NCBI RefSeq assembly: GCF_014873945.1
Contig: NZ_JADBEC010000002.1
Location: forward strand, 186,001 to 250,000
Source: Rhizobium viscosum
GTDB taxonomy: Bacteria; Pseudomonadota; Alphaproteobacteria; Rhizobiales; Rhizobiaceae
Direction of reading: 5' to 3'
Length of the DNA: 64,000 bases
Both the position numbers and the translations under genes were made by a program. The notes beneath the pieces were generated by a model, which was given only the letters and a program-made list of their open reading frames with translations, ran no database searches and was not told the DNA's origin. Shown here in pieces: positions 27,826 to 36,110 of this stretch; the first letter of the stretch is position 1; every line of letters starts with the position of its first letter.

Positions 27826-28997
27826 GCCGGCATCTTCCAGCGGCGAAGGACATACCAGGCGCCGTTTAGGCATCCCAGTATCTCCTCCTTCAGAAAGAAG
27901 TTGTCCGAGGTAGCTCCCCTGCGCAGCCGTTTGCTCAGCTTTCGAAGATAATACCGGGGCAGGGCCACGAGGATGCGCCGCAGATTGCCCCGGTTTCCGG
28001 TGTTCTGGTACTGGACCAGCAGGGCAGCCACATGGCCGCTCATATATTGGCGGATCTGCTTGGCGAGCCCCTTCATCTCCTTGCGATGGAAATGCCAGGA
28101 AACTGCCGTCGGTTCGTAGCGACAAGTGCTGCCGTGATGGAGAAGTCGATTCCAGAATTCGGAATCGCCCGAACACCCTGCCGCGCCCATATCCAGCCGC
28201 ACGTCGAATAATCCGATATCGTCGAATACCTGGCGGCGAAATGCCTGGCTTGCACCGGCGCCGATCAGCCAGGCAGGCGCGCCATATGGTGCGCTCTGGC
28301 GATAGAAGTCCGGACCGAAATCCAGGCGCTTATAGCCTCTGCCAAATCCCCAATGGGTTTCGAAGATCAGTTGCGCGGGTGTGGAAAGCTCTCCGGGAAG
28401 GACAAGGCCGGTAACGCATCCGATCTCGGGCCGGTCAAAGGCCTTCATCAGGTTCTCCAGCCAGCGTTCATGCAGGACCACGTCGTCATCCGTGAAAGCC
28501 ACGAACTCGGTTCTTGCCGCGCGCACGGCAGCATTGCGGGCGTAGTCCAGGCCAACCCTGTCCTCGCGTACGTAGGTCGCGCCGGCCGCCTCCACGACGC
28601 GGCGCGTAGCATCTCCGGCAGAGGCGTTGTCGACGACGATAACCTCCACCGGTGGCAGAGATTGCCTGGGAATCGATGCGAGACATCTGGCCAGTTCGTC
28701 CGGCCGATCCTTGGTGCAGATCAGGAGGCTGACGTCACGGTTCCTGATCGGCGCCTGCATCATATTGCGGGCGTGTTCAGTGGTCTCCGGCAGCACGGTG
28801 CTCGCAGCCAACGCGGCCAGATTTTCTGGCGCTTCGGTATAGGCCTGAGCGACGGGAAGGCCTCCGGAGAGGAAGACGACCAGCCCGGCGGCGACCGCCG
28901 GCGCATCCGCGCGGACGTCATCCGAGGAAAGATCCAGGTACCGGATGGGCACAGGAAAGACATTGTCTTTCATGTCACGCGGGATGGCGTCACTCAT
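27819..28997 (-). CDS. Family 2 glycosyltransferase with N-terminal beta module, 392 aa
   Basis: Residues 1-85 form a small module (VPIRYLDLSSDD then GLVVFLSGGLPVAQ) like the one in the middle of the fusion protein. The GT-A domain follows: VSLLICTKDRPDEL, VVDNASAGDAT and TDDDVV in place of DxD, as in the rhamnosyl/galactofuranosyl-type GT2 group, then GAGASQAFRR and a GDSEFWNRL acceptor motif. The C-terminal part is basic. It is 31 bases downstream of the nucleotide-sugar enzyme gene. Confidence 0.9.
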   Translation of the reverse strand: MSDAIPRDMKDNVFPVPIRYLDLSSDDVRADAPAVAAGLVVFLSGGLPVAQAYTEAPENLAALAASTVLPETTEHARNMMQAPIRNRDVSLLICTKDRPDELARCLASIPRQSLPPVEVIVVDNASAGDATRRVVEAAGATYVREDRVGLDYARNAAVRAARTEFVAFTDDDVVLHERWLENLMKAFDRPEIGCVTGLVLPGELSTPAQLIFETHWGFGRGYKRLDFGPDFYRQSAPYGAPAWLIGAGASQAFRRQVFDDIGLFDVRLDMGAAGCSGDSEFWNRLLHHGSTCRYEPTAVSWHFHRKEMKGLAKQIRQYMSGHVAALLVQYQNTGNRGNLRRILVALPRYYLRKLSKRLRRGATSDNFFLKEEILGCLNGAWYVLRRWKMPAW

Positions 28998-29030
28998 TAC
29001 TACACTCTGCGGCAGATGCCGGGGAACTGT

Positions 29031-30029
29031 TTAGCGTCCTGCCGTGGCCAGCCGGCGCGAGTCCGCCTGAGCGAGCTCAGCGGCAGGAATTTTCATCTCC
29101 TGCCTGAACCAGTCCAAGGTTTTTTCGACGCCTTCCTCATAGCTGATCGCGCACGACCATTCGGGCATCACATAGTTTGCATTCGTCAGGTCCGGCCGTC
29201 TGTTTGTTGGATCATGCGGTGGCGAAGGCTCGAAGACGATTGGAATGCCGCCCATAAGGCGCGAGACATATTGAGCTACTTCGAGGACAGATATCTCCCG
29301 ATCGTTCCCGACGTTGAGTGGCCCCCTGTAATCCGTCTCGTTTATCCAGAAGTAACGTGCAAAGCCGTCGATGATGTCATCGACATAACCCCAACTGCGA
29401 GACTGCAAGCCATCCCCAAACACCGTAATCGGGCGCCCGGTCAGGGCCTGGGCAACGAAATTAGACACGGCGCGGCCGTCGTCTGGCCGCGTCCGAGGAC
29501 CATATACGTTGAAGGGACGAACGATCTTGAGGTCCAGACCCTGCGTGCGCTGCATTTCGAACAGCAGAGACTCGGTGCAGCGTTTGCTTTCGTCGTAGGA
29601 TGAGCGGGGCCCGGTGCAATCGACCTGACCCTTATAAGACTCGGGCTGCGGCGAGACGAGCGGATCGCCGTATACTTCTGAGGAAGAGGTGAAACAGAAG
29701 CGGCCTCCTTTTTTCAGAAGGTCCAGAAGACGGAAGGCTCCGATGAGATTTGCCGAAATGGTTCTCTTGGGTTCCTTCATGTACCATGGCGGCGAGGCCG
29801 GAGAAGCAAGGTGGTATACTTCGTCAAACCTGTCCGAAGTCTGAAGCTCTTCCACGTCGGACCGCACGAAATGGAAGCGGGGATCCTGGATATGGGAAAT
29901 ATTCGCTTCACGGCCAGTCCAAAGATTGTCAACAACAACCAGCTTTTCGATGTCGGTGCGATTTAAAAGCCTATCGCACAAATGTGATCCGAGAAAACCG
30001 GCACCACCTGCTACAAGCACTTTCTTCAT
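29031..30029 (-). CDS. UDP-glucuronate decarboxylase-like NAD-dependent epimerase, 332 aa
   Basis: Extended SDR: GGAGFLGSHL for NAD binding, the VVDNLWTGR segment, Ser in TSSSEVYGDP, catalytic SSYDESKR (Tyr/Lys) and RPFNVYGPRTRPDDGR, the pattern of UDP-xylose synthases. Those convert UDP-glucuronate to UDP-xylose through oxidation at C4 and decarboxylation; a plain 4-epimerase or 4,6-dehydratase is less likely. Start at 30029 chosen for AGGAGAGGTC before the ATG. It is the first gene of the glycan operon, so it probably supplies a pentose donor to the downstream GTs. Confidence 0.88.
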   Translation of the reverse strand: MKKVLVAGGAGFLGSHLCDRLLNRTDIEKLVVVDNLWTGREANISHIQDPRFHFVRSDVEELQTSDRFDEVYHLASPASPPWYMKEPKRTISANLIGAFRLLDLLKKGGRFCFTSSSEVYGDPLVSPQPESYKGQVDCTGPRSSYDESKRCTESLLFEMQRTQGLDLKIVRPFNVYGPRTRPDDGRAVSNFVAQALTGRPITVFGDGLQSRSWGYVDDIIDGFARYFWINETDYRGPLNVGNDREISVLEVAQYVSRLMGGIPIVFEPSPPHDPTNRRPDLTNANYVMPEWSCAISYEEGVEKTLDWFRQEMKIPAAELAQADSRRLATAGR

Positions 30030-30423
30030 GACCTCTCCTGCGGATCGCATGTTTCATTTTGCTTATATTCGAATGTTGCGATCTAAATCGTCAATAACTC
30101 CGGCCTTTTTGGGGGATTTAACGGTAAGAGCTGTGAGTAATGTCGATAATAGTAGTAAATCTGTACTAAGATCGCCTCGGCTGGAAAGCAGGGGCCAGCC
30201 CTCATCGCGCCGGACGCAACGATCCATCTGCCCGGATGAGGAGAGGTCTCCTTCGATTTGTTGCGGCGCTTCTACATGCAATCGGAGCGCTAGCGGAGTG
30301 AACTCCATCCAATGGACCGTCTTGGAGAACCGCTTTCAACGCACCTACAATGTCCTCGATTAAAAGCAACACGGTCGCGTTTTAGCTTTTTTGTGCGCTG
30401 CGGAACACGGACTTTAGTCTGAT

Positions 30424-30454
30424 GCGCTCTACTTCATGCGAAGTAGATCAGCGC
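30424..30454. repeat. Stem-loop with outer arms
   Basis: CTACTTC (30429-30435) and GAAGTAG (30440-30446) with an ATGC loop, extended outward by GCGCT (30424-30428) and AGCGC (30450-30454) across a 3-base bulge. There is no T-tract. It could be part of a small RNA or a protein-binding site. Confidence 0.4.
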
Positions 30455-30814
30455 AATTAAAGAAACCCGGAATATGCTTTCCAAATTGCACTTAATTCTA
30501 GATTGAAACTTTAAGATTTTGTGCTCGACTTGAAGAGCCGATGCGGCCTTATTCAAGTTCCACGTTGCCGGAACCGGGGCAAGTAGCCCTGTCGGGCAGA
30601 TAACAACTGCCGGACGGGCGCTCTCATCCTGCGTCATTAACCGGCGACCATATTGTCACGGGCAGTGCAATCTGATTTTCAAATCGAAGAGAAGGTCCTC
30701 CTTTTTCAATCATAAATGACAATTCGCCGAGGCACTCGCGCAACCGTCGGAAAATCAAAAACGATGGCGGTCGCGCTGCATCTATTCATTTCACCGATGG
30801 AACCACTTTCTCGA

Positions 30815-30842
30815 TTGACAGGACCACCTCCGTCGATATTCT
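30815..30842 (+). promoter_or_regulatory. Sigma-70-like promoter candidate for the importer operon
   Basis: TTGACA at 30815-30820, 16 bases, then TATTCT at 30837-30842, about 50 bases before the ATG at 30895. The -35 box is a consensus match and the -10 matches 4 of 6. Confidence 0.45.
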
Positions 30843-30894
30843 ATTATAAAAATCGATATAACATAATTGTGGAACGTCAAACCGGGAGCATGAA

Positions 30895-32421
30895 ATGAAG
30901 ACACTCGTCGCATTCCTTCTCGGCACTGCGCTGGTCGCTTTGCCGACAACTTTGCTGGCTCAGGAAAAGGGTGGCGTGATCAACGTCGCGACGATCGGCG
31001 AGCCGCCGACGCTTGACCCGATGTCCTCGACCGCCGACCTCGTCGGCATCGTCACGCAGCATATTTTCGAAACACTTTACACTTTCGACAAGAAGTGGAA
31101 TGTCACGCCGCTTCTGGCTGAAAGTTTGCCGGAAATCAGTGCCGACGGTAAGACCTATACGATCAAGCTGCGCACGGGCATCAAGTTCCACGACAACACC
31201 GACATGACGTCTGAAGATGTCGTCGCCTCGCTGGGCCGCTGGATGAAGATCGCGTCGCGCGGCAAACAGGTCGCAGGCTTCATCGATTCCATCACCGCTG
31301 TCGATCCGGCGACCATCAAGATTGCGCTGAAGCAGCCCTATGCGCCGCTGACCTCCTTGCTCGCCTTCAACAACTCCGCCGCCATTATCATCCCCGCCGA
31401 AAAGCAGGATGAACCGATGAAGGAATTCATCGGCACCGGCCCCTATATGCTGAAGGAGCGCAAGGCGGATCAGTATATCCAACTCGTCCGTTTCGACGGC
31501 TACAAGTCGCGTGATGGCGAGAGCGATGGTTATGGCGGCGCCCGCCATCAATATCTCGACGAAATCCGCTTCGTGCCGGTTCCGGATGCGAACACCCGCG
31601 TCGAGGCGGCCGTTTCCGGCCAGTATGATTATGTCGACTCGATCCCGGTGGAATCCTTCGACAAGCTGAAGGCGTCAAGCGCGTCGCAGCCGGTCATCCT
31701 GAAGCCCTTCGGCTATCCGGTCTTCGTCTTCAACACGAAGGAAGGCCTTGCCAAGAATGTCGAGGTCCGCAAGGCGATCCGCCAGGCGCTCAGCATGGAA
31801 GACATGCTCGCCGCCGCTTTCGGCAGCACGGATTTCTACACGCTCGACGGCGACATCTATCCCAAGCCATACGTGTGGAATACCAATGCGGGCGTCGAAG
31901 GCAATTATAACGTCGCCGATCCGGAAGGTGCCGCTGCGGCAGCAAAGAAGGCCGGCTATAATGGCGAGCCGATCCGTATTCTGACCAGCCGCCAGTACGA
32001 GTTCCACTATAAGATGGCGCAGGTCGCGGCCGAATATCTGAAGACGGCCGGCTTTGCCGTCGACCTGCAGGTCGTCGACTGGGCAACGCTGACGCAGCGC
32101 CGTACCGATCCGAAGCTCTGGGATATCTACATCACCCACAGCCCCTTCCTGCCGGAGCCGGCCCTGATTGGTTCCTTGTCTCCGAGCTCGCCGGGCTGGT
32201 GGGACACGCCGACCCGCAAGACCGTCGTCGATGCTTTCACCTCCGAGGTCGATCCGCAGAAGCGCGTGGCACTTTGGGCCGACGTTCAGAAGGCCATGTA
32301 TGACGAGTTGCCGTACATGAAGATCGGTGATTTCAATGCCGTTTCGGCGAAATCGACCAAGCTTGAAGGTGTCGATCCGGCTCCGTGGCCGTATTTCTGG
32401 AACGCATCGGTCAAGAAGTAA
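30895..32421 (+). CDS. ABC importer substrate-binding protein (peptide/nickel family 5), 508 aa
   Basis: A signal peptide (KTLVAFLLGTALVALPTTLLAQ) precedes a family-5 extracellular binding protein: TIGEPPTLDPMSSTADL at the N-terminus, GTGPYMLKERK and YDYVDSIP in the middle, NAGVEGNYNVADPE later, and SLSPSSPGWW near the end. Length is typical of DppA/OppA-type receptors. It is periplasmic and binds the imported ligand. The presence of an amidohydrolase and PLP enzyme downstream suggests an N-acylated or amide-containing compound, not an ordinary peptide. First gene of a seven-gene plus-strand operon ending at 39175. Confidence 0.93.
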   Translation: MKTLVAFLLGTALVALPTTLLAQEKGGVINVATIGEPPTLDPMSSTADLVGIVTQHIFETLYTFDKKWNVTPLLAESLPEISADGKTYTIKLRTGIKFHDNTDMTSEDVVASLGRWMKIASRGKQVAGFIDSITAVDPATIKIALKQPYAPLTSLLAFNNSAAIIIPAEKQDEPMKEFIGTGPYMLKERKADQYIQLVRFDGYKSRDGESDGYGGARHQYLDEIRFVPVPDANTRVEAAVSGQYDYVDSIPVESFDKLKASSASQPVILKPFGYPVFVFNTKEGLAKNVEVRKAIRQALSMEDMLAAAFGSTDFYTLDGDIYPKPYVWNTNAGVEGNYNVADPEGAAAAAKKAGYNGEPIRILTSRQYEFHYKMAQVAAEYLKTAGFAVDLQVVDWATLTQRRTDPKLWDIYITHSPFLPEPALIGSLSPSSPGWWDTPTRKTVVDAFTSEVDPQKRVALWADVQKAMYDELPYMKIGDFNAVSAKSTKLEGVDPAPWPYFWNASVKK

Positions 32422-32499
32422 CGCTCCATCGCGGGATACCGGTGCACCGGCGCCGGTATCCTTCTTCCATTGTGCCCGCCCGGCACCGGGACAGACTTC

Positions 32500-33441
32500 A
32501 TGATACGTTACATTTTTCAGCGCCTGCTTGGCATGGTTGTCGTGATGTTCCTCGTCGTCACGATCGTCTTCGTCATCGTGCGCGTCACCCCCGGCGATCC
32601 GGCAGCCGTCATGCTCGGCCCCGATGCGACGCCGCAGGATATCGCAGATCTCAGGGCCAGCCTTGGCCTCGATCGGTCGATCGGTGTGCAATATCTCTAC
32701 TATATCGGCCAGCTGCTGAAGGGTGATCTCGGGCAGTCGATCTTCCTCAATATGCCGGTGACGTCAGCGCTGCTCGATCGCGCTGAGCCGACCTTCTTCC
32801 TGACGATCTTCTCGCTTGTTATCGCCGGCCTCATCGCGCTTCCGATCGGCATCTATGCCGCCTATCGCCGCGGCTCCTTCGTCGATCAGGCGGCAACGAC
32901 GCTGGCGATGTTTGCCGCCAGCATTCCGAGCTTCTGGCTCGGTCTCATCCTCATGCAGATTTTTGCCGTGCGTTTCGGTCTGTTTCCGGTCTCCGGATAT
33001 GGCGGGCCTGGCTCGACATTCCTCGATCGCATGTACCACCTGACGCTGCCCGCCTTCGCGCTCGGCATCGTCTCCTCGGCGCTCATCCTGCGCTTCACGC
33101 GCGCTTCGATGCTCGATGTGCTCGGCGACGATTACATCCGCACCGCCCGTGCCAAAGGCCTGATCGAGCGCAGGGTCGTCCTCAAGCATGCCCTGAAGAA
33201 TGCGTTGATCCCGATCCTCACAGTTCTCGGTCTCACTGCCGCTGTACTGATCTCTGGCGCCGTCGTGACAGAGACCGTCTTCGGTCTCCCGGGTGTCGGC
33301 AATCTCGTCGTGTCAGCCGTCCTGCGCCGTGACTATCCAGTCATTCAGGGTGCGCTTCTGGTGATTGCAGCCCTCTATGTCCTGATTAATTTTGCGATCG
33401 ACATGCTCTATCTGCTCGTAGATCCGAGGGTGCGCTACTGA
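32500..33441 (+). CDS. ABC importer permease, DppB type, 313 aa
   Basis: Six membrane segments, N-terminal RYIFQRLLGMVVVMFLVVTIVF, and the EAA motif region LRFTRASMLDVLGDDYIRTARAKGL for contact with the ATPase. It is a canonical DppB/OppB-type permease. Start at 32500 (MIRYIFQRL) is preferred over a longer frame at 32470, which lacks similarity. It overlaps the next gene by one base (TGATG). Confidence 0.92.
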   Translation: MIRYIFQRLLGMVVVMFLVVTIVFVIVRVTPGDPAAVMLGPDATPQDIADLRASLGLDRSIGVQYLYYIGQLLKGDLGQSIFLNMPVTSALLDRAEPTFFLTIFSLVIAGLIALPIGIYAAYRRGSFVDQAATTLAMFAASIPSFWLGLILMQIFAVRFGLFPVSGYGGPGSTFLDRMYHLTLPAFALGIVSSALILRFTRASMLDVLGDDYIRTARAKGLIERRVVLKHALKNALIPILTVLGLTAAVLISGAVVTETVFGLPGVGNLVVSAVLRRDYPVIQGALLVIAALYVLINFAIDMLYLLVDPRVRY

Positions 33442-34310
33442 TGACGGATATTGCGATCAAACCGGCCGAAGGCGAAGGCCGCAAATTCATCCGCCGCCTA
33501 CTGAAGCGCAAGACGGTTGCCCTCGGCCTGCTCATCCTGACGGTTTTCGTATTGCTGGCGATCCTGGCGCCATGGGTTACGCCCTATTCGCCGTCCAAGC
33601 TTTCGATCGTCAACCGGTTGAAACCGCCGAGCGGCACATACTTTTTCGGAACCGACGAATTCGGCCGAGATGTCCTGTCGCGCACCATCTTTGCCGGGCG
33701 CCTGTCGCTGCTCGTCGGCGTCGCGGTCGTCGCACTTTCCGCGGCGATCGGCGTCACGCTCGGCCTGCTTGCCGGCTTTTTCAAGAATCTCGACACGCCG
33801 ATCGCCCGCCTGATCGATGCGATGATGGCCTTCCCGGATATCCTGCTGGCGATTGCGCTTGTTGCGGCTCTCGGCCCGTCGCTGACGACGGTCATCATTG
33901 CGCTGTCGATCGTCTATGCACCGCGTCTTGCCCGCATTGTCCGAGCCTCGACGCTGGTCATCCGCGAACTACCCTATGTCGAGGCGGCGCAAGCGCTTGG
34001 GATCTCGACCTTCCATATCATGACGCGCCATGTGCTGAGGAACCTGCTCTCGCCGATCATGGTGCAGTCGACTTTCCTCTTTGCGAGCGCCATGCTCGCC
34101 GAAGCCGGCCTGTCTTTCCTTGGCCTCGGTGTCAGCCCGGAAATCCCGACCTGGGGCACGATGATTGCCGCCGGCCGGCAATATATCGGTCAGGCCGACT
34201 GGATGACGCTGTTTCCCGGTGTCGCCATCATTCTCTCCGTGCTTTCGCTCCAGATGGTCGGTGACGGTCTGCGCGACATGCTCGATCCCAAACTTCGAAA
34301 GGACCTTTAG
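33441..34310 (+). CDS. ABC importer permease, DppC type, 289 aa
   Basis: DppC/OppC pattern: cytoplasmic N-terminus, LLKRKTVALGLLILTVFVLLAIL as first membrane segment, the periplasmic FGTDEFGRDVLSRTIFAGRLSLLVG motif and an EAA region (RIVRASTLVIRELPYVEAAQALG). It pairs with the upstream permease to form the channel. The next gene starts immediately after its stop. Confidence 0.92.
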   Translation: MTDIAIKPAEGEGRKFIRRLLKRKTVALGLLILTVFVLLAILAPWVTPYSPSKLSIVNRLKPPSGTYFFGTDEFGRDVLSRTIFAGRLSLLVGVAVVALSAAIGVTLGLLAGFFKNLDTPIARLIDAMMAFPDILLAIALVAALGPSLTTVIIALSIVYAPRLARIVRASTLVIRELPYVEAAQALGISTFHIMTRHVLRNLLSPIMVQSTFLFASAMLAEAGLSFLGLGVSPEIPTWGTMIAAGRQYIGQADWMTLFPGVAIILSVLSLQMVGDGLRDMLDPKLRKDL

Positions 34311-35519
34311 ATGACCGGTGGAACAGCGGGCAAGCCGCTCCTTCTCACCAACGTAAAGCCCGTTGGCTTTGGTGCTGGTACGCCTGATGGAGCAATCGAC
34401 ATTCTGGTCGATGCGGATGGCAAGATCGCCAGGTTCGGCCCGTCTCTGGCCGTGGCCGATGATGTGTCGCGCGTTGACGGCAACGGCGCCTTCGTCTCGC
34501 CTGGCTGGGTCGACCTGCATGTCCATATCTGGCATGGCGGCACCGACATCTCGATCCGCCCGTCCGAGTGCGGCGTCGAGCGTGGCGTGACGACGCTGGT
34601 CGATGCCGGTTCTGCCGGTGAGGCCAATTTCCACGGTTTCCGCGAATATATCATCGAGCCGTCGAAGGAGCGCATCAAGGCTTTCCTCAATCTCGGCTCC
34701 ATCGGGTTGGTCGCCTGCAACCGTGTCGCGGAATTGCGCGACATCAGGGATATCGACCTCGATCGCATCCTTGAATGTTATGCCGAAAACAGCGAGCACA
34801 TCGTCGGCATCAAGGTGCGCGCCAGCCACGTGATCACCGGCTCCTGGGGTGTCACGCCCGTCAAGCTCGGCAAGAAGATCGCCAAGATCCTCAAGGTGCC
34901 GATGATGGTGCATGTCGGCGAGCCGCCGGCGCTCTATGACGAAGTGCTGGAAATTCTGGGGCCTGGCGATGTCGTCACCCATTGCTTCAACGGCAAGGCC
35001 GGCTCCAGCATCATGGAGGACGAGGATCTCTTCAATCTTGCCGAACGTTGCGCATCTGAAGGCATCCGCCTCGACATCGGCCATGGCGGCGCTTCCTTCT
35101 CCTTCAAGGTGGCGGAGGCAGCAATTGCCCGCGGTCTCCTGCCGTATTCGATCTCGACCGACTTGCACGGTCATTCGATGAACTTCCCGGTGTGGGATCT
35201 GGCAACGACCATGTCGAAGCTGCTCTCGGTCGGTATGCCCTTTGACAAGGTGATCAATGCCGTGACCCATGCACCGGCATCGGTCATCAAGCTGTCGATG
35301 GACAACCGCCTGACGGTCGGCGCCCGGGCCGAATTTACCGTCTTCGATCTCGTCGATTCCGATGTCGAAGCAACCGATTCCAATGGCGACGTGTCGGTCC
35401 TGAAGAAGCTCTTCGAGCCGCGGCATGCAGTCATCGGCAACGAGGCCTACACGTCCAGCCGTTACCTGCCGCGCGCCCGCAAGCTGGTGCGCCATAGCCA
35501 CGGTTATTCCTACCGGTAA
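34311..35519 (+). CDS. Amidohydrolase/deacetylase-type metallohydrolase (COG3964), 402 aa
   Basis: Amidohydrolase-superfamily barrel: DLHVHIW (metal HxH), a Lys in GIKVRAS likely to be carboxylated and bridge two metals, MVHVGE and THCFNG (His ligands), and STDLHGHS (catalytic Asp). Overall it matches COG3964, a group long mislabelled dihydroorotase; characterised members from Agrobacterium (Atu3266) and Ochrobactrum hydrolyse acetyl-(R)-mandelate in vitro, and the true substrate is unresolved. It is cytoplasmic. Gene order beside a RidA-like protein and a SelA-like PLP enzyme suggests it releases an acyl group or opens an amide in an imported compound. Confidence 0.88.
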   Translation: MTGGTAGKPLLLTNVKPVGFGAGTPDGAIDILVDADGKIARFGPSLAVADDVSRVDGNGAFVSPGWVDLHVHIWHGGTDISIRPSECGVERGVTTLVDAGSAGEANFHGFREYIIEPSKERIKAFLNLGSIGLVACNRVAELRDIRDIDLDRILECYAENSEHIVGIKVRASHVITGSWGVTPVKLGKKIAKILKVPMMVHVGEPPALYDEVLEILGPGDVVTHCFNGKAGSSIMEDEDLFNLAERCASEGIRLDIGHGGASFSFKVAEAAIARGLLPYSISTDLHGHSMNFPVWDLATTMSKLLSVGMPFDKVINAVTHAPASVIKLSMDNRLTVGARAEFTVFDLVDSDVEATDSNGDVSVLKKLFEPRHAVIGNEAYTSSRYLPRARKLVRHSHGYSYR

Positions 35520-35543
35520 GACCGAAGCATAAAAGAAAATCGC

Positions 35544-36059
35544 ATGACAGGAGTTCGCGTGAACCAGTCTTCCGCCACCGCCGGCACCATCGGCACGTCG
35601 CCTTATGAGCGGCTTGCCGCGCTCGGCATAAAACTTCCGGCTTCGCCGCCGCCGATCGCCAATTTCGTCACCCACGTGCAGGAGGGCAACATGCTTTACC
35701 TGTCAGGGCAGGGGCCGCGTGAGGCCGACGGCTTCATGCATGCCGGCAAGGTCGGCGCCGAGGTCGGCATCGAAGCCGCCTACACGCACGCAAGGCTCAC
35801 TGGCATCAATCTGCTTTCCGTCATGCATGAGGCGCTCGGCGATCTCGGCCGCGTCAAGCGTGTCGTCAAGCTGCTCGGCATGGTCAATGCGGTGCCGCAC
35901 TTCGTCGACCATCCCTCGGTCATCAACGGCTGCTCGGATCTTTTGATCGATGTCTTCGGCGAGGAGATCGGGCAGCATGCGCGCTCGGCCGTCGGCTTCG
36001 GATCGCTGCCAGGTAACATCACCGTCGAAATCGAGGCTATCGTCTCGCTCAGGGATTAA
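35544..36059 (+). CDS. RidA/YjgF-like protein, 171 aa
   Basis: RidA fold: PPPIANFVTHVQEGNMLYLSGQGP at the N-terminus, INLLSVMHEALGDLGRVKRVVKLLGMVN in the middle, and HARSAVGFGSLPGNITVEIEAIV at the end. It is longer than E. coli RidA (128 aa) and fits the about 150-170 aa subgroup. RidA enzymes hydrolyse reactive 2-aminoacrylate or imines made by PLP enzymes, fitting the PLP enzyme encoded next. Two starts are possible (35544 and GTG at 35559). Confidence 0.87.
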   Translation: MTGVRVNQSSATAGTIGTSPYERLAALGIKLPASPPPIANFVTHVQEGNMLYLSGQGPREADGFMHAGKVGAEVGIEAAYTHARLTGINLLSVMHEALGDLGRVKRVVKLLGMVNAVPHFVDHPSVINGCSDLLIDVFGEEIGQHARSAVGFGSLPGNITVEIEAIVSLRD

Positions 36060-36110
36060 CGAGGCAGGGCATGATTGCTCCGGCCCAACAGATTGAAATT
36101 GGAGACATCC

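Larger units (their letters stand above)
30051..30890. other. Long AT-rich intergenic region between divergent operons
   Basis: About 840 bases, richer in A+T than either side, between the glycan operon (minus) and the importer operon (plus). It must hold both promoters. I see a 7-bp hairpin at 30430-30446 with an outer pairing, and a promoter-like pair at 30815-30842. Short frames inside (30434-30637 minus, 67 codons) lack a good ribosome site and were not called genes. Confidence 0.6.

Noticed and set aside
30434..30637. 67-codon minus frame in the long intergenic region
   Set aside because: No ribosome site, AT-rich second half and no recognised family.
33969..35675. 568-codon minus frame opposite the permease and amidohydrolase genes
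   Set aside because: Antisense shadow of three genes with strong family matches.
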